Source: Gordius sp. MW1 (taxonomy: Eukaryota; Nematomorpha; Gordioida; Gordea; Gordiidae). Taken from it: 64,000 nucleotides of DNA. How positions within the stretch are numbered: the stretch's first letter is position 1; every line of letters starts with the position of its first letter. Below the pieces are notes generated by a model. That model searched no databases and was not told the origin of the DNA. It saw only the letters and a program-made list of their open reading frames with translations. This document shows, piece by piece, positions 1 through 11,118 of the stretch. The stretch spans positions 8,556,168 through 8,620,167 of the forward strand of contig OZ038531.1 in the NCBI GenBank assembly GCA_964036665.1, given 5' to 3'. The position numbers and the translations under genes are program-made.

Positions 1-1221
1 TTCGTATAAATGTATCATATTTGCTATGCAATTTATGGGCGAGAAAGGTGGGAAGGGGCGAGAATGCCTATAGGGGGGTATTAAATGCCTAATGATTAAT
101 TAATTATTTATACAAATTTTCCATTGTAGGCAAAATGTAATAAAGGCAAAATGTAATATACGCAAGGGTTAGGGTTAGATTTAGTGTTTGCATCTAGTTT
201 CGTATTACATTAGTTTTTATGGCCTTTAGTGATTATGGGTCTAACAAACATTATATTATAAAACAACACAATGTTAAGAATTTGCAGAATTGTTGGGAGA
301 AATTTTTTGTTGAATTTGAACAATTTTTAATTAAAAAAATCAAAAATTTGGCCAATGGTCACTTTTTCTCTATTGGTCAGTACCAACAGATACTCTATAA
401 GTCAATGATAGCCAAAAAAACGGAAAAAAAATTTTGTGCTCACTTTGGCCAATGGTCATTTTTTTCCATTGGTCAGCAGCCAGCACACGGTAAAAGTGGA
501 TATAAATTCATAAGAGTAAAAAAAACGAAAAAAAAATTTTCGAATCACATTTTGGCCAATGGTCATTTTATTCCATTGGTCAGCAGCCAGCGGACGGCCA
601 AAAAGTCATAATAGCAATGGTAGGAACAGGAACAATCATAATAGTAAAAAAAAACGAAAAAAATAATTTAGATTCACATTTTGGCCAATGGTCATTTTTT
701 CAATCGGTCAGGAGCCAGCGGACGGCCAAAAAGTTATAATAGCAATGGTAGTAACAGGAACAATCATAATAGTCAAAAAGAAACGAAAAAATAAACTCGG
801 GTTCACATTTTGGCCAATGGTCATTTTTTCATTGGTCATCAGCCAACGGACGGCCAAAAAGTCTTATTATCAATGATAGTAACAAGAACAATCATAAGAG
901 TCAAAAAAACTCCGGGATTCTAACCCAAAAACTAGTTAAATTGCATAGCAATTAAAAGTAAACAACTTTTATTTATGTTTATTATATAACATTGGTCAGC
1001 AGCCAGCGGACGGCCAAAAAGTCATAATAGCAATGGTAGAAACAGGAACAATCATAATAGTCAAAAAAAAAGAAAAAAATTATTTTCGATTCACATTTTG
1101 GCCAATGATCATTTTTTGTATTGGTCAGCAGCCAGCGGACGGCCAAAAATTCTTATTATCAATGATAGTAACAAGAACAATCATAAGAGTCAAAAAAAAC
1201 TCCGGGATTCTAACCCCAAAA

Positions 1222-1450
1222 CTAGTTAAATTGCATAGCAATTAAAAAGTAAACAACTTTTATTTATGTTTATTATATAACTAGTTAAATTGCATAGAAT
1301 TAAAAGTAAACAACTTTTATCTATGTTTATTATATAACAAAAACTAGTTAAATTGCATAGCAATTAAAAGTAAACAACTTTTATTATATAACTAGTTAAA
1401 TTGCATAGCAATTAAAAGTAAACAACTTTTATTTATGTTTATTATATAAT
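1222..1450 (+). repeat. Short tandem units with AATTGCATAGCAATT core
   Basis: About four imperfect copies of a roughly 45-60 bp unit, each with ACTAGTTAAATTGCATAGC followed by AAGTAAACAACTTTTAT and TTATATAA. Single related copies lie near 930 and in the right FB arm (20970-21080, 21310-21375). The core GCATAGC / GCTATGC is part of the sequence that marks both ends of each FB arm. Confidence 0.75.
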
Positions 1451-1635
1451 AGATCATTTAACAAATCTTATATATAACACACCGAGGGAGATAGAGATGA
1501 GGGGTGGGGCACCTCTTATGCATTAATTTAAAAAATAACACAGCGAGGGAGATAGAGATGAGGGGTGGGGCACCTCTTTCTCATGCATTAATTTAAAAAA
1601 TCGATAACCTAATATACCCAATGCAAATAGATAGG

Positions 1636-1698
1636 GATGGACGGACGGACAGACAGACGGACGGACAGACAGACAGACGGACAGACGGACGGACGGAC
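1636..1698 (+). repeat. GGAC/AGAC microsatellite near the inner end of the FB arm
   Basis: A tract of GGAC and AGAC tetranucleotides followed by AACAAAAAACGAGCCC. The same tract ends the left arm of the complete FB copy (20614-20659) and appears inverted as GTCCGTCCGTCC at the start of right arms (20764, 5226, 50391). It is therefore a fixed part of the element. Confidence 0.85.
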
Positions 1699-1733
1699 AA
1701 CAAAAAACGAGCCCATAAATTGCATAGCAATTA

Positions 1734-3311
1734 ATAATCTTTGAATTTGTTATATAAACATAATTTTTCAAAGCTACATCTAAGAAATTGTTCCTAATAT
1801 AAGCAGGTTTGATTGGACAACCTTATAACTCTGACCTTAGCGCACCATTGTCGTTATTTAAAAGAAATCATTTATTACCATGAGGAACGAGGGTTTATAA
1901 AATTAATTTCATACTCATTCTAGAGCAGGAATCACAATTTAAATTTTTATGGGTTCATTAATTTGTTGAACTATAATAAAAGTTGCCAAATCTATTAGTC
2001 TAGATAACCTCAACGCCTTGTTTTATATAGCAAGAGATGAACGGAACATTTGACCTATTTTTGGCATCTAAATCACAACACATAGTATAGACGCGGACGC
2101 AATTCACCTTGAAAGGGAGTAAAAAGACCTTGGTAAGCTTCATTTGAACTAGATACGGGTAGGAGATGACCTTTGGTAACCCATTTATGGAGCAATTGGC
2201 ATTGATAAAATAAACCTAACTACTACCATCCCATCTTACAAATTGAAAAGCGATTGCCTTAAATTAAGTGTAAATTACAATTATTAAAATCAATAATTTA
2301 GCATAAATGTCTCAAATTTGTCGATATATACTACGATTCATATTTTATTGACTCCTATAAATTTGTCGGGAATGTTTTTTGTTCAAATTTGACTCAAATT
2401 AGATTTTTTTTATATCAAATTTAGACTATAATTTTTGGTCAAATACAATTTAAATATTGGGATAATTTGATTAAAATTTTATTTGAAAGACTTTAAACAT
2501 TTCACACATGAACTTAGCAGGGATGGGTGGGCAGTAGGGATAGCTGCACAGCCCATAAACAAAACATTATAATTAACTTAAATTTAATTATAAAAATTTA
2601 TTTTTCTTCCATCCTTAAATTTTTGCCATATCGACCTCCGCTTTTTATATCAATTTTTGCTAAATGTTCGTAATATCGTGCTTCATCATTAAAATAGCTG
2701 TAGTTAATTTTTATCATTTTTTGGGCACTAATTTTTATCAACTCCACAATTTTCAATTTATATAACGTTAAAATTGCGGACAAGTCTAAATTAGGCGATT
2801 TTTAAGGCATTAAATGAGGAATAAGGTGCTTTTAATTTTTATTATAAATCAAGTCGTTCTTTTCTACTTTAAAGATTTATTATTTACTAGTTACGATAAC
2901 ATATTACACAGACATTTTAAAATAATGTTTTTGGTACAAATTTAAAGCTTGAATGATTTAGGGATTTTACAGGCTGGCTAAGATTAGCAAGATATTAAGA
3001 CAATTTTAGGTCCAAAATGTCGGCAAAGTATAAAACATAAATATGTCCGATTACATTAGTTATATGAGTAAAACAAAAAAATTGCAAGATATTGAATAAT
3101 TAAATTAAACAGATATTGTTTGATGTTATTTATAAAAAGTTTAATGTTTAGAAAAAGTTAATATATATATATATAATAAAAATTATTATTTTTAAATCAG
3201 GCCATCAGACCCAGCCTAAACTTAATTTAAAATTAATTTTCAAATTTTACTATTAATATACGTAAATTTATTATTCAATAATAGTAAACTCAAAAAATAT
3301 AAAATATTTAC
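1734..3311. other. AT-rich, no supported gene
   Basis: Intervening DNA downstream of carbonic anhydrase exon 3 on the minus strand, so probably intronic for that gene. I looked on the minus strand for the next carbonic anhydrase exon and found no convincing one. A short minus-strand ORF at 2783-2598 is the only reading frame of note and has no recognised similarity. Confidence 0.5.
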
Positions 3312-4408
3312 CGACAATTACAATTTTACCTTCAGGATCATTCAAGGCTTCAGTTAAGTTATTGTAACCCGCTTTGACGCCAACCACGTGCATTTCCATG
3401 GGATAAACCCTTTTGTCGATGGTATGCTCTGATCCTTTATCATTTCTACTGCCCCAGTGAAAGTGTAATTGAACCGTTTTATACATGGATGGTAAACCGG
3501 CTCGACCAAAAGATGGTGCTCCGTCGCCAAATGATATTTTTACTATAAAAATTCATACAGACTAATTAAGCTAATGAACATTTGAAAATTGTCAGGTTAA
3601 TGTTATGTCGCTTAGAAAATTATTATTCTTTCAAAAATGAAAATATTTATTTTATAAAAATGATTTTTTAACGCGCATAAACCTTTGATAAAGCATATTA
3701 TAGCGATGTACTAGAAATCTCCGTTCTATATATAATTTTGAATATTAATATATAGATTAGACAATATAAGCTATATATTAATAAACATATATAAAACAAA
3801 CAAATTGTTTTTTGAGATTGCATAAGGTTTTAATATGAAGGATGAAAGAAAAAGTCGAATTTTACCCCAAATTACAATATTAAAAGTTAAACTTGGGATT
3901 AGCATTAAACAAAAATGTAAAATTTAGGGAGTGTTGTTGGCTCCTTGGAATTTTAAATTTTATATTTAAAATATAGGTAAATTCTTTTGGACATTGAAGC
4001 TGAGTAGACTCACTTGTGTGCCCATTATTTTCCAGCATCAAATTTATACCATCAATTTTGGTAAAATGTGTTTTAAATTGCGTTAGCGATCGATCAAATG
4101 CAACGTGCTCAGTGTCAATATTAACTGGGGATTGGGCAGATCCGTCACAATATTCAGGAAAAAGTATGGGCCATACGGACGGCCCCAAAAAGCCGTGATA
4201 TGACCACCTTTCGTTAAAAACATTATTGCTTCCCATTTTAACATACAATGCCTCAACTTTGTTCCAAAGATCTTTTTAAATTTTTTTAATAATAATTTTT
4301 ATTTGAAAAAGTTATTATACAAGTGTAATTTGTGTTAAAATTAAAATAATTCGGCTTACTCAGGCATAATATAAGCGAAATCACCACGTATTTAAACAAT
4401 CCAAACAT
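3312..4408 (-). CDS. Secreted alpha-carbonic anhydrase, exons 1-3 (partial gene)
   Basis: Alpha-class carbonic anhydrases are zinc enzymes interconverting CO2 and bicarbonate. Exon 1 (4408-4360) begins at an ATG and encodes a hydrophobic signal peptide starting MFGLFKYVVISLILC. Exon 2 (4271-4014) carries WSYHG, GPSVWP and CDGSAQSPVNIDT, the family's N-terminal signature, ending in LENNGHT. Exon 3 (3542-3312) carries QLHFHWGS, GSEHTID and MEMHVVG: all three zinc-binding histidines (His94, His96 and His119 in human CA II numbering) and the Glu106/His107 pair are present. Introns are 88 nt (donor GTAAGC) and 471 nt (donor GTGAGT); every junction is phase 1 and joins in frame. Exon 3 ends at a GTAAAT donor in phase 1. 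The C-terminal exons with the Thr199 region are not visible in the 3.3 kb before the window edge. Exons show no stops, so the gene may be intact if it continues leftward. Confidence 0.88.
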
Positions 4409-4563
4409 TTTTTGCGTATATTATTGGCACAATGGTTAATTGTTGTGCATAAAATTTACAAAAGTAACTCAACAATATAACAATTCATTCTTTGTATTAT
4501 TACTAAAAGAGTTTTATATTGATGAAATAAATTTATTTACATGAGATGATTGTTGTAAATTAG

Positions 4564-4692
4564 CATGGGCCCGGGCAGGATAGGAATTAATGGGGGAGCT
4601 ATAAAGATTTAAAGAGGGGCAATATGATAATTTTAAGTAATTTTAGTAGAAAGGGGAGCCGCTCCTTCCTGCCTCTCCTGGCTACGCCTAGG
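4564..4692. mobile_element. Degenerate GGGCGTAGCC-type MITE
   Basis: Starts GCATGGGCCCGGGCAGG and ends CTCCTGGCTACGCC. It matches the MITE family described at 36385 and elsewhere in size, G-rich interior and termini, but the left end is mutated and no 8-bp duplication is visible. Confidence 0.5.
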
Positions 4693-5018
4693 GAGCGTTG
4701 TAAACCGTTTAATCAATCATATTAAACTTTGTTTTTAAATAATCCAACCTTAAACAATATTAAAATTTTTATTGTTATATATTTTAAAGAATTAATATCA
4801 TAGCTTTATTTAAACTGTGTTAGGCAGATCACCCTTAAAAATTTAATAGATGACAACATTCATTACATTTTGACTTTCATCACATATTTTTTATAAATTT
4901 TGTCGATTGATTGATTATAGAGATAGGTAAAGCCCAAGGAAACGATTGTAATATTACTTTAAATTACACGATTAAATCTATTACATTACAATTTGAAAGA
5001 TAAAATATATACAAAAAA
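4693..5018. other. AT-rich spacer, nothing recognised
   Basis: No ORF, repeat end or splice pattern that I can support. It lies upstream of carbonic anhydrase exon 1 beyond the small MITE, so promoter elements could be here, but I see none that are specific. Confidence 0.4.
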
Positions 5019-5193
5019 CATCCTGCAATCGGATTTGTAATTTAGATAAAGAATGAACAATAATCTGTTTATATTTTTTTTTCCAAAACTATCAGTTTTT
5101 TAGATAAACGAGGTTGAAGGTGAAAAAATGCCCATTTTATTTAATTAAGGCCATATTGCCACGGCATTTTTAAATTATACTCGAAAGTATTAC

Positions 5194-6256
5194 TTGCTAA
5201 GCAAAATATGGGCTCGCTTTTTGTTGTCCGTCCGTCCTCCAAGTTATTACACCGTATTTCAACTTTCTGACTTGCCGGTTCAATCCCCGGAGAGGACAAA
5301 AATTTTTTTAAATCAAATTAATATTTTGTTCTTGTTAATACCATTGATAATATGACTTTTTGACCGTCCGCTGGCTACTGATTAATGAAAAAATGACCAT
5401 TTGCCAAATCGTGATTCGAAATTTTAATTTCTTTTTCGCTTTTGAATTGGTATGTTAGGTTAACATTGACAATTAATTTATGCCCGTCAGTCCGCCAACG
5501 TTCTTACACCGTCTTTCAACTTTCTAACTTGCTGGTTCAATCCCCGGAGAGGACAAAATTTTTTTTTAATTAAATTAATATTTTGTTCTTGTTAACACCA
5601 TTGATAATATGACTTGGCCGTCCGTTGGATACTGACCAATGAAAAAAATGACCTTTAGCCAAATTGTGATTCGAAATTTTTTTTTGTTTTGTTTTTTGAA
5701 TTGGTATATTAGGTTAACACATTGATAATGACACTATGTACTCTCCTACAAGGGCCTATGCCTCTACTGATATGGGTCCCTGTGCCCCCCCCCCCCCCCC
5801 CCCCACAAAGGTTTATGCCTCTACTGATGTGGGTTCGAATCCCGGAGAGGACAAATTTTTTTTAATTTTTTTTTAAATTAAATTAATATATTGTTCTTGT
5901 TAATACCATTGATAATATGACTTTTTGGTCCGCTGGCTACTGACCAATAAAAAAATGACCATTGGCCGAAGTGAGATTAAAATCGATTTCTTTTCTTGAT
6001 TATAATTATAGGCTAGTTATTTGGCTGTCTGCTAACCATTAGATAAGATCTCCACTGGCCAAAGTGATGGAACATTTGTATTAATAATTAACTAATCATT
6101 TTGCATGTAATACCCTCCTATAGGCATTTTCGCTCCTTCCCACCTTACTCGCCCATAAATTGCATAGCAAATATGCTACTTTTATACGAAGTATAGATGA
6201 GTTTCGTTCCCCCTTCTCTTCCCCCCTCCCCCACGAGGGCCGTAGGCCCGAGTTTT
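5194..6256 (-). repeat. FB element, single right arm inserted in Pal-A
   Basis: Begins with the inner-end sequence TTGCTAAGCAAAATATGGGC and GTTGTCCGTCCGTCC, and ends with the outer-end block (GCATTTTCGCTCCTTCCCAC, TTGCATAGCAAATATG, GAGGGCCGTAGGCCCGAG). It therefore corresponds to one whole right arm of the FB element at 18779-22266, but much diverged. Pal-A sequence resumes on both sides, so this arm was inserted alone rather than being half of a larger palindrome reaching back to position 1. Confidence 0.72.
5240..5862 (+). repeat. FB tandem units carrying a tRNA T-arm-like motif
   Basis: Three units contain GGTTCAATCCCCGGAGAGGA (near 5278 and 5534) or GGGTTCGAATCCCGGAGAGG (near 5826). GGTTCRANYCC is the internal RNA polymerase III B box of tRNA genes, followed here by an acceptor-like GAGAGGAC. 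The third unit is preceded by a 17-base poly-C run and by GTACTCTCC at 5743, which could loosely pair with GGAGAGGAC. No full cloverleaf or clear A box can be drawn, so this is a tRNA- or SINE-derived remnant, not a tRNA gene. Confidence 0.5.
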
Positions 6257-7055
6257 TATTTACTCTTGTATATATAAGTGTCATCTATAGGTCCATTATT
6301 TTAGTTTTTTTGTTTCATATCTATCTTTATATTTAAATTTATTCGCATTTAAGTGAACCCCTTCCCCTTATAAAAATTCGTCCCACTTTGTCTGGTTTAC
6401 TAACACATCAATCTCTCCCTTCATTCTTCTCTTTTACTCCAGCCCCCCATATTTATCCAAGCACACATGAAGGAGGCGGGAAGGGAAAGAGAAGAGAGTA
6501 GGTGAGGGAGAGAGATGTGTTAGTTAACATCGCGTACGCAGTATGTACTATAATATACTCAGTTTTCCAACCAAAGTGGGTGGAATATTAATAAGAGGAA
6601 GGGGTTCACGTAAACGCGAATAAATTTCTATGTAGAGGTGAAACGAAAAAACTAAAATATAGGAACTATAGATGTTAATATAAGAAAATTTAAAAATGCC
6701 GTGGCAATATAGCCTCAAAAAGGTGAAAATGGGCATTTTTGGCACCTTGGACCTTGTTTATTAAAAAATGGAAGTTTTGGAAAAAAACTAAAAACATATT
6801 ATTATTCAGCGCAAAATTCTCTATCAGAATTATAGGTTTGCGGGATGGAATTACAAAGTCAATATTTTTAGACCTATGCTAATTATTACATCTTCACCAG
6901 TGGCGTTGCCAAGAATGAGAAATCTTATGCTTTTACAATTAACATGAATACCAATATTATATATAATTTTAACCGCGTTGGGGCAACATATCGCACGAAA
7001 GAGAGAATAAGTAAAAAATCGCGAGAAGCAAAAATTATTATTCATTTTTCCTATA

Positions 7056-9990
7056 GCTGTTTGTCACACTTAGTGGTCAGCTCCTTCAAGTAGGTTCTCC
7101 ATGTAGTCCAGCACTTACACCAGCTGCGCTTCAGCTCGTACCTTCTCAAGTCCATATCACTTTTATGTTACCATGTCAGTTTAGGCTTTTCTCTCTTTCG
7201 CTTACCTTCGACTTGCACTTTCTTGATCTGATTTGCCAGGTGACTTTCCTCCCGTCTCTCCAAATGGCCATACCATCTCAATCTTCTTATTACACTCTAG
7301 TTTATCCCTTAGGTCTTGATTCCTTATATGGTCCTTTTTGCTTATTTTAAAGATTTATCTTAACATTCGCATCTTATTGTAGCCAAGCTTTGCTCCTCTT
7401 TTGCCTTAATTGCCCAGGTTTCCGCTCCAAACACTACCGTGGGTACAATAACGGTGTTATATAACCTTCCTTTTAATTTTAGTGGTATCTTTTGTCACAT
7501 AGTACACCACTTAACTCCCTGAATATTAACCAGCCTGCGTTGCCTTAATTTCATTTTCCACACCTCCACATTGTACCCTAGAACCAAGATATTTAAATTT
7601 CTTCCTACGGCTTAAACACGAGTCATCGATTTGCAGGTGTATTACTTTGTATTCATTTCTCGACTCCAAGACACATATTCAATTTTATCTCGGTTGACCC
7701 TAAGGCCTTTGCTTTCAAGTCGCTCCATCCACACTTTTACCTGCTCTGCTAATTCCACATTTATGCCTGCGCACAGCACTATATCATCAGCAAAGAGCAT
7801 TGCCTCGCGTTTAAGGTCTTTCGTTATCAATCCATAATTGTTATGAAGAGCAATGGACTTAGGGCCGATCCTTGATGCACACCGACATTTAGATTGAATC
7901 CCTTTGAACTGGATGTCCAAACTTTAGTTTTTGCGTTTCTATACATATCCTTTATTAACTAAGCGTCGGTACACCATTGAAACTCAGGCTATCCCATATC
8001 AACTGCCTTGGCACTTTATCAAAAGCTTTCTCCAAATATGAAACACATATGAAGATCCTATTGTTTTTCCTTATATGATTCCATAAGTCGCCTAAGATCA
8101 TGTATTGCATCTGAATTTGACTTTCCAGGCATGAACCCAAATAGTCGTTCATCTATTGAGATTATTTTCCGGAGTTTAGCTTCTATAACCTTTTCCCACA
8201 CCTTCATTACATGAGTTAACTTTATCGCCGGATAGTTATTGCATTCTTGTACATCTCCCTTCATTTTAAAAAATTGGTATAACATAGATTTCCCTCCACT
8301 TGTCAGGCATCATACCACTTGCAAGTATTTTGTTAACAGCTTTGCAAGTAAATGTACACTTAAGGGTCCTAGCATTTTGAAACCTTCCATAGGTATATTA
8401 TCAGGGCCCACGGCTGTATAATGGGCATCATTTTAAGCACCTGGTCAACCTCTTCTTCTGTCACTTCTAACTATGGGTCATATTCATAGTTCTTGCTTTC
8501 GCAGTGTTCCGAACACCCATTTTTACTGCTTAATAATTCTTTATAGTATTCTTCCCAACGATCTAGGATTTGATGGTCCAGAACTAGAGTAATGCCTTCC
8601 TTGCTCTTTATGGTTTTCACGTTTACCACATCCTTTGATTTCTTTGCCCTTGTCTTTGCGATTGTAGATCATTCATTCCCCTTCTCTACTTAACTTGGCA
8701 TTCAATTTCTCGTAGACCTCTGCTTTAGCCTTGGCTATACAACGTTTTGTCTCATTTTTAGCTTTCACATATACCAATCTTGTCTCTTCATTTCTGTTGC
8801 CGGACCATAATTTGTATACTTTTCAACTTTACTAGGCGTAGCACGTCTTCGTTCCACCACCATGTCTTTTTATCTTTTTGTATACCTGGTTTACCTTCTT
8901 TTGGAACACATCTCGTTACTGATCGTACCGTGTTAGCTATGTTATTCCACATATAGTTAGCATTCTGCTGATCATCTATTTGCAGCCGTTCAATTATTTG
9001 ATCATTGTAAATATTTTTCAATTTTGGTAGCTGAAACCATTTGATTTTCCAATTTAATCTCTTCGGTTGTTGTGTTTTCGCCTTGGAGATGGTATAGTCC
9101 ATCACAACAAGTCTATGCTGGGCTGCAATAGCACCTGGTATAACCTTACAATCGCGTACATTAATTAATTAATTCTTTTCTTGATACTAAGAGGATGTCA
9201 ATCTGCGAAGAAAGACCGATTCCCACTTTTGTACGATATTAAGTGATTCACATTCTTTTTGAAGAAAATTTTTGTGATGGTCAACAAATGCCACGGCTAT
9301 TTTTAATATTTCGTCGCCTTCATCGTTTCTCGATACGTATCCATTTCCGCCATGGGATCGTTTAAATCCTTCTCTTGTTTTGCCAACGTGACCATTCATA
9401 TCCGTTACAATTATAACTATCTCGGTCCTGAAAATCATTTGTAGCGTTTCGTCTAATTCTTCCCAAAAGTCCTCCATTTCTTCATCTGTGCATCCTGTTT
9501 GCGGAGCACATCAGGACACTACATTAATGAGCTTCTATGCATAGTTTCAACATCATAAGTCGCCCACTTTTTCCTCGTACCTGCAATCACTTTATCTTGC
9601 AGATGGGAGGCTAACATGATTGTCATGTCACTTTTACTCTTTCTAGGCCATTGAAGTAAAGTTTATAGCCTTCGCCTATCACCCTTGCTTTTGCGCCTTT
9701 CCATCTTGTTTCTTGTGCATATGCTATCTCTTGATAAGGGTGTCAGCAACCCTCGGCATTTTGCAGTTATTGTTCCAACTTTTAGCGAGCCCACTCTCAA
9801 TCTCGTCTTTAGCAAACTAATAGTTTCTTAAACAACAGCCGTTTGCGGAAGATGTAGTGATCCTCGTTGACTTTTCACATGATACGGGCGCTTACCATGC
9901 GCGTCGTTTGAGGAGGACGCCCTAGCGCTTTTTTACTTTTATTATTCTCAACTTTCATATAGCACTTGGATCAGGGGGGTGACGCTCGGC
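7056..9990 (-). mobile_element. RTE-type LINE, decayed copy 1
   Basis: Minus-strand pieces match the LINE at 11119-14183 in order: endonuclease (9477-9187, IVTDMNGHVGKTREG and SHGGNGY), linker with WWWNEDVLRL (near 8850), and reverse transcriptase (8285-7642, with PGKSNSDAIHDLRRLMES, YLEKAFDKVPRQLIWDSL and MLFADDIVLCAG, the FADD catalytic motif). The 5' end is near 9990, where GCTAGGGCGTCCTCC is shared with copy 2. Many frameshifts and stops separate the pieces, so it is dead. Confidence 0.8.
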
Positions 9991-11118
9991 TATCCACTGA
10001 CAGCCGTGTTGGCGTGATTAATCTTTGAAATAAGTCCTGAAGGTGGTTTCAAACCTGCAAGCTTTTGCTTAAAAGCCTAAACTTATACCTACTACACCAT
10101 AAATATACAATTAAATTATATCGGGGAATAAGAAATTTATAATAAAAACATTTTATTGTTAGACCATTCTACTTCGCATTCCAAGCCATCTGGTTTCTTT
10201 GTGGTCATTGAACTCACGTTCAATGAGGACTTTGATATCTACGTTCAGTGAGAGAGATTGAACATTTAAGCTCAGTGTGGATTTATGTTAAGTTAGAGGA
10301 CTAATCATACAGTGAGAGGGGAGGGAATAGCAAACTTGATACTGACCCCGACAAAAATCATCATTTTAACTTCTAAACATCCAGAAAAAGGGACTTGACA
10401 TTGAAAAGGGATTCGACTAGCTGTGCATGCTATTCAGATAAAATCTATTAAAAACAATGTGGCCGAGGAGATTCATTAATTCTTTTTATTAGCGGAAGAT
10501 AGTGAACTGCAAAGTTAGTTTTTCAACCCGAACCCGACCCAATAGCATTTTAAAATTTTTACCCGAAACCTCACCCGGCCCGACTTGAATGCGTATAAAT
10601 TTTTTAATCAAAACCCTGCCGATCGCGTTTTACCCTTGAGTAAAAAAAATTGTGACCTGTAAAATTTATTGGACGAAATGCGATTTATGAAATCAAATAT
10701 GAACTTCCACTTCATTTTTTTTTGAATGCAATTAAAAATTTTTAATGTTTTATAGCTATTTCTAATTTGGAATAATTTTAAGGTAAAAATTATTATTTTT
10801 GTTACTATTAATAATAATCATTTTAATAAAAAATGGATAGGTTTGCAAATGAACCATGTAATAAATGTAAACTAATCTTTATGTTGTATATAAAATATAT
10901 AAATATGTAGTTTAAATAAATAATGATCTTCCACTTCACACTATTTAATACAATTTAAAAATACTATTTGTTGATATATTTTACCGTTCATCAGTTATTT
11001 AAATTTGCCTCAAGTTTTAAACAATCAGATTTAAATAAACGAATGGAAAGGAATTAAAAGTGATCTTAATTAATTATACAATTTAATATTTTATAGTAAT
11101 ATTATACATAGTGGCATA
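9991..11118. other. AT-rich spacer with a CCCGACCCG-rich patch
   Basis: Between two LINEs. Around 10528-10600 there is an AACCCGAACCCGACCC patch followed by AGCATTTTAAAATTTTTACC, which recurs in the same orientation at 14270-14325 beyond the LINE. The distal end at 14365 (GCGCAGGTCTCTAG) resembles hAT termini such as the one at 33524. The LINE may therefore sit inside an old hAT-like element spanning roughly 10500-14365, but I found no matching left terminus. Confidence 0.3.

Larger units (their letters stand above)
1..1733 (+). repeat. Foldback (FB) element, single left arm, cut by window edge
   Basis: Position 1 onward is nearly identical to 18857 onward, the left arm of the complete FB palindrome; about 80 bp of outer end are missing off the window. 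The order is the same: GC-richer outer block, a GGGTTAGGG-containing stretch near 165, tandem units with TTGGCCAATGGTCA and CAGCGGACGGCCAAAA, short AATTGCATAGCAATT units, a GGAC microsatellite, and an inner end at GAGCCCATAAATTGCATAGC. No matching right arm adjoins it, so it is a solo arm. Small ORFs across it are by-products of the repeat unit, not genes. Confidence 0.8.
5019..6847. mobile_element. Palindromic MITE (Pal-A) copy 1, split by an FB arm
   Basis: Ends CATCCTGCAATCGGA at left and TTTGCGGGATGG at right. Left-arm landmarks (GAGGTTGAAGGTG, GCCACGGCATTTTTA) recur inverted in the right arm near 6695-6760, and the block from 6285 (CATCTATAGGTCCATTAT) repeats inverted near 6640-6675. An inner hairpin at about 6391-6527 pairs CTAACACATCAATCTCTC with GAGAGAGATGTGTTAG. 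The interior is interrupted by an FB arm at 5194-6256. A cleaner copy is at 14444-15682. No coding capacity. No clear target duplication was found. Confidence 0.7.

Noticed and set aside
219..1245. Plus-strand ORFs through the first FB arm (e.g. 219-611, 688-876, 1033-1245)
   Set aside because: They are repeat-driven, recur in different frames in other FB copies, and start inside tandem units.
2598..2783. Minus-strand ORF considered as carbonic anhydrase exon 4
   Set aside because: An open stretch with ARYYEHLAKIDIKSGG looked weakly similar, but the nearest AG acceptor gives a stop in the required phase and the conserved residues are absent.
5743..5860. Complete tRNA gene
   Set aside because: The B box and acceptor-like 3' end are present, but no D arm or A box fits and a poly-C run splits the body; kept only as a T-arm-like motif.
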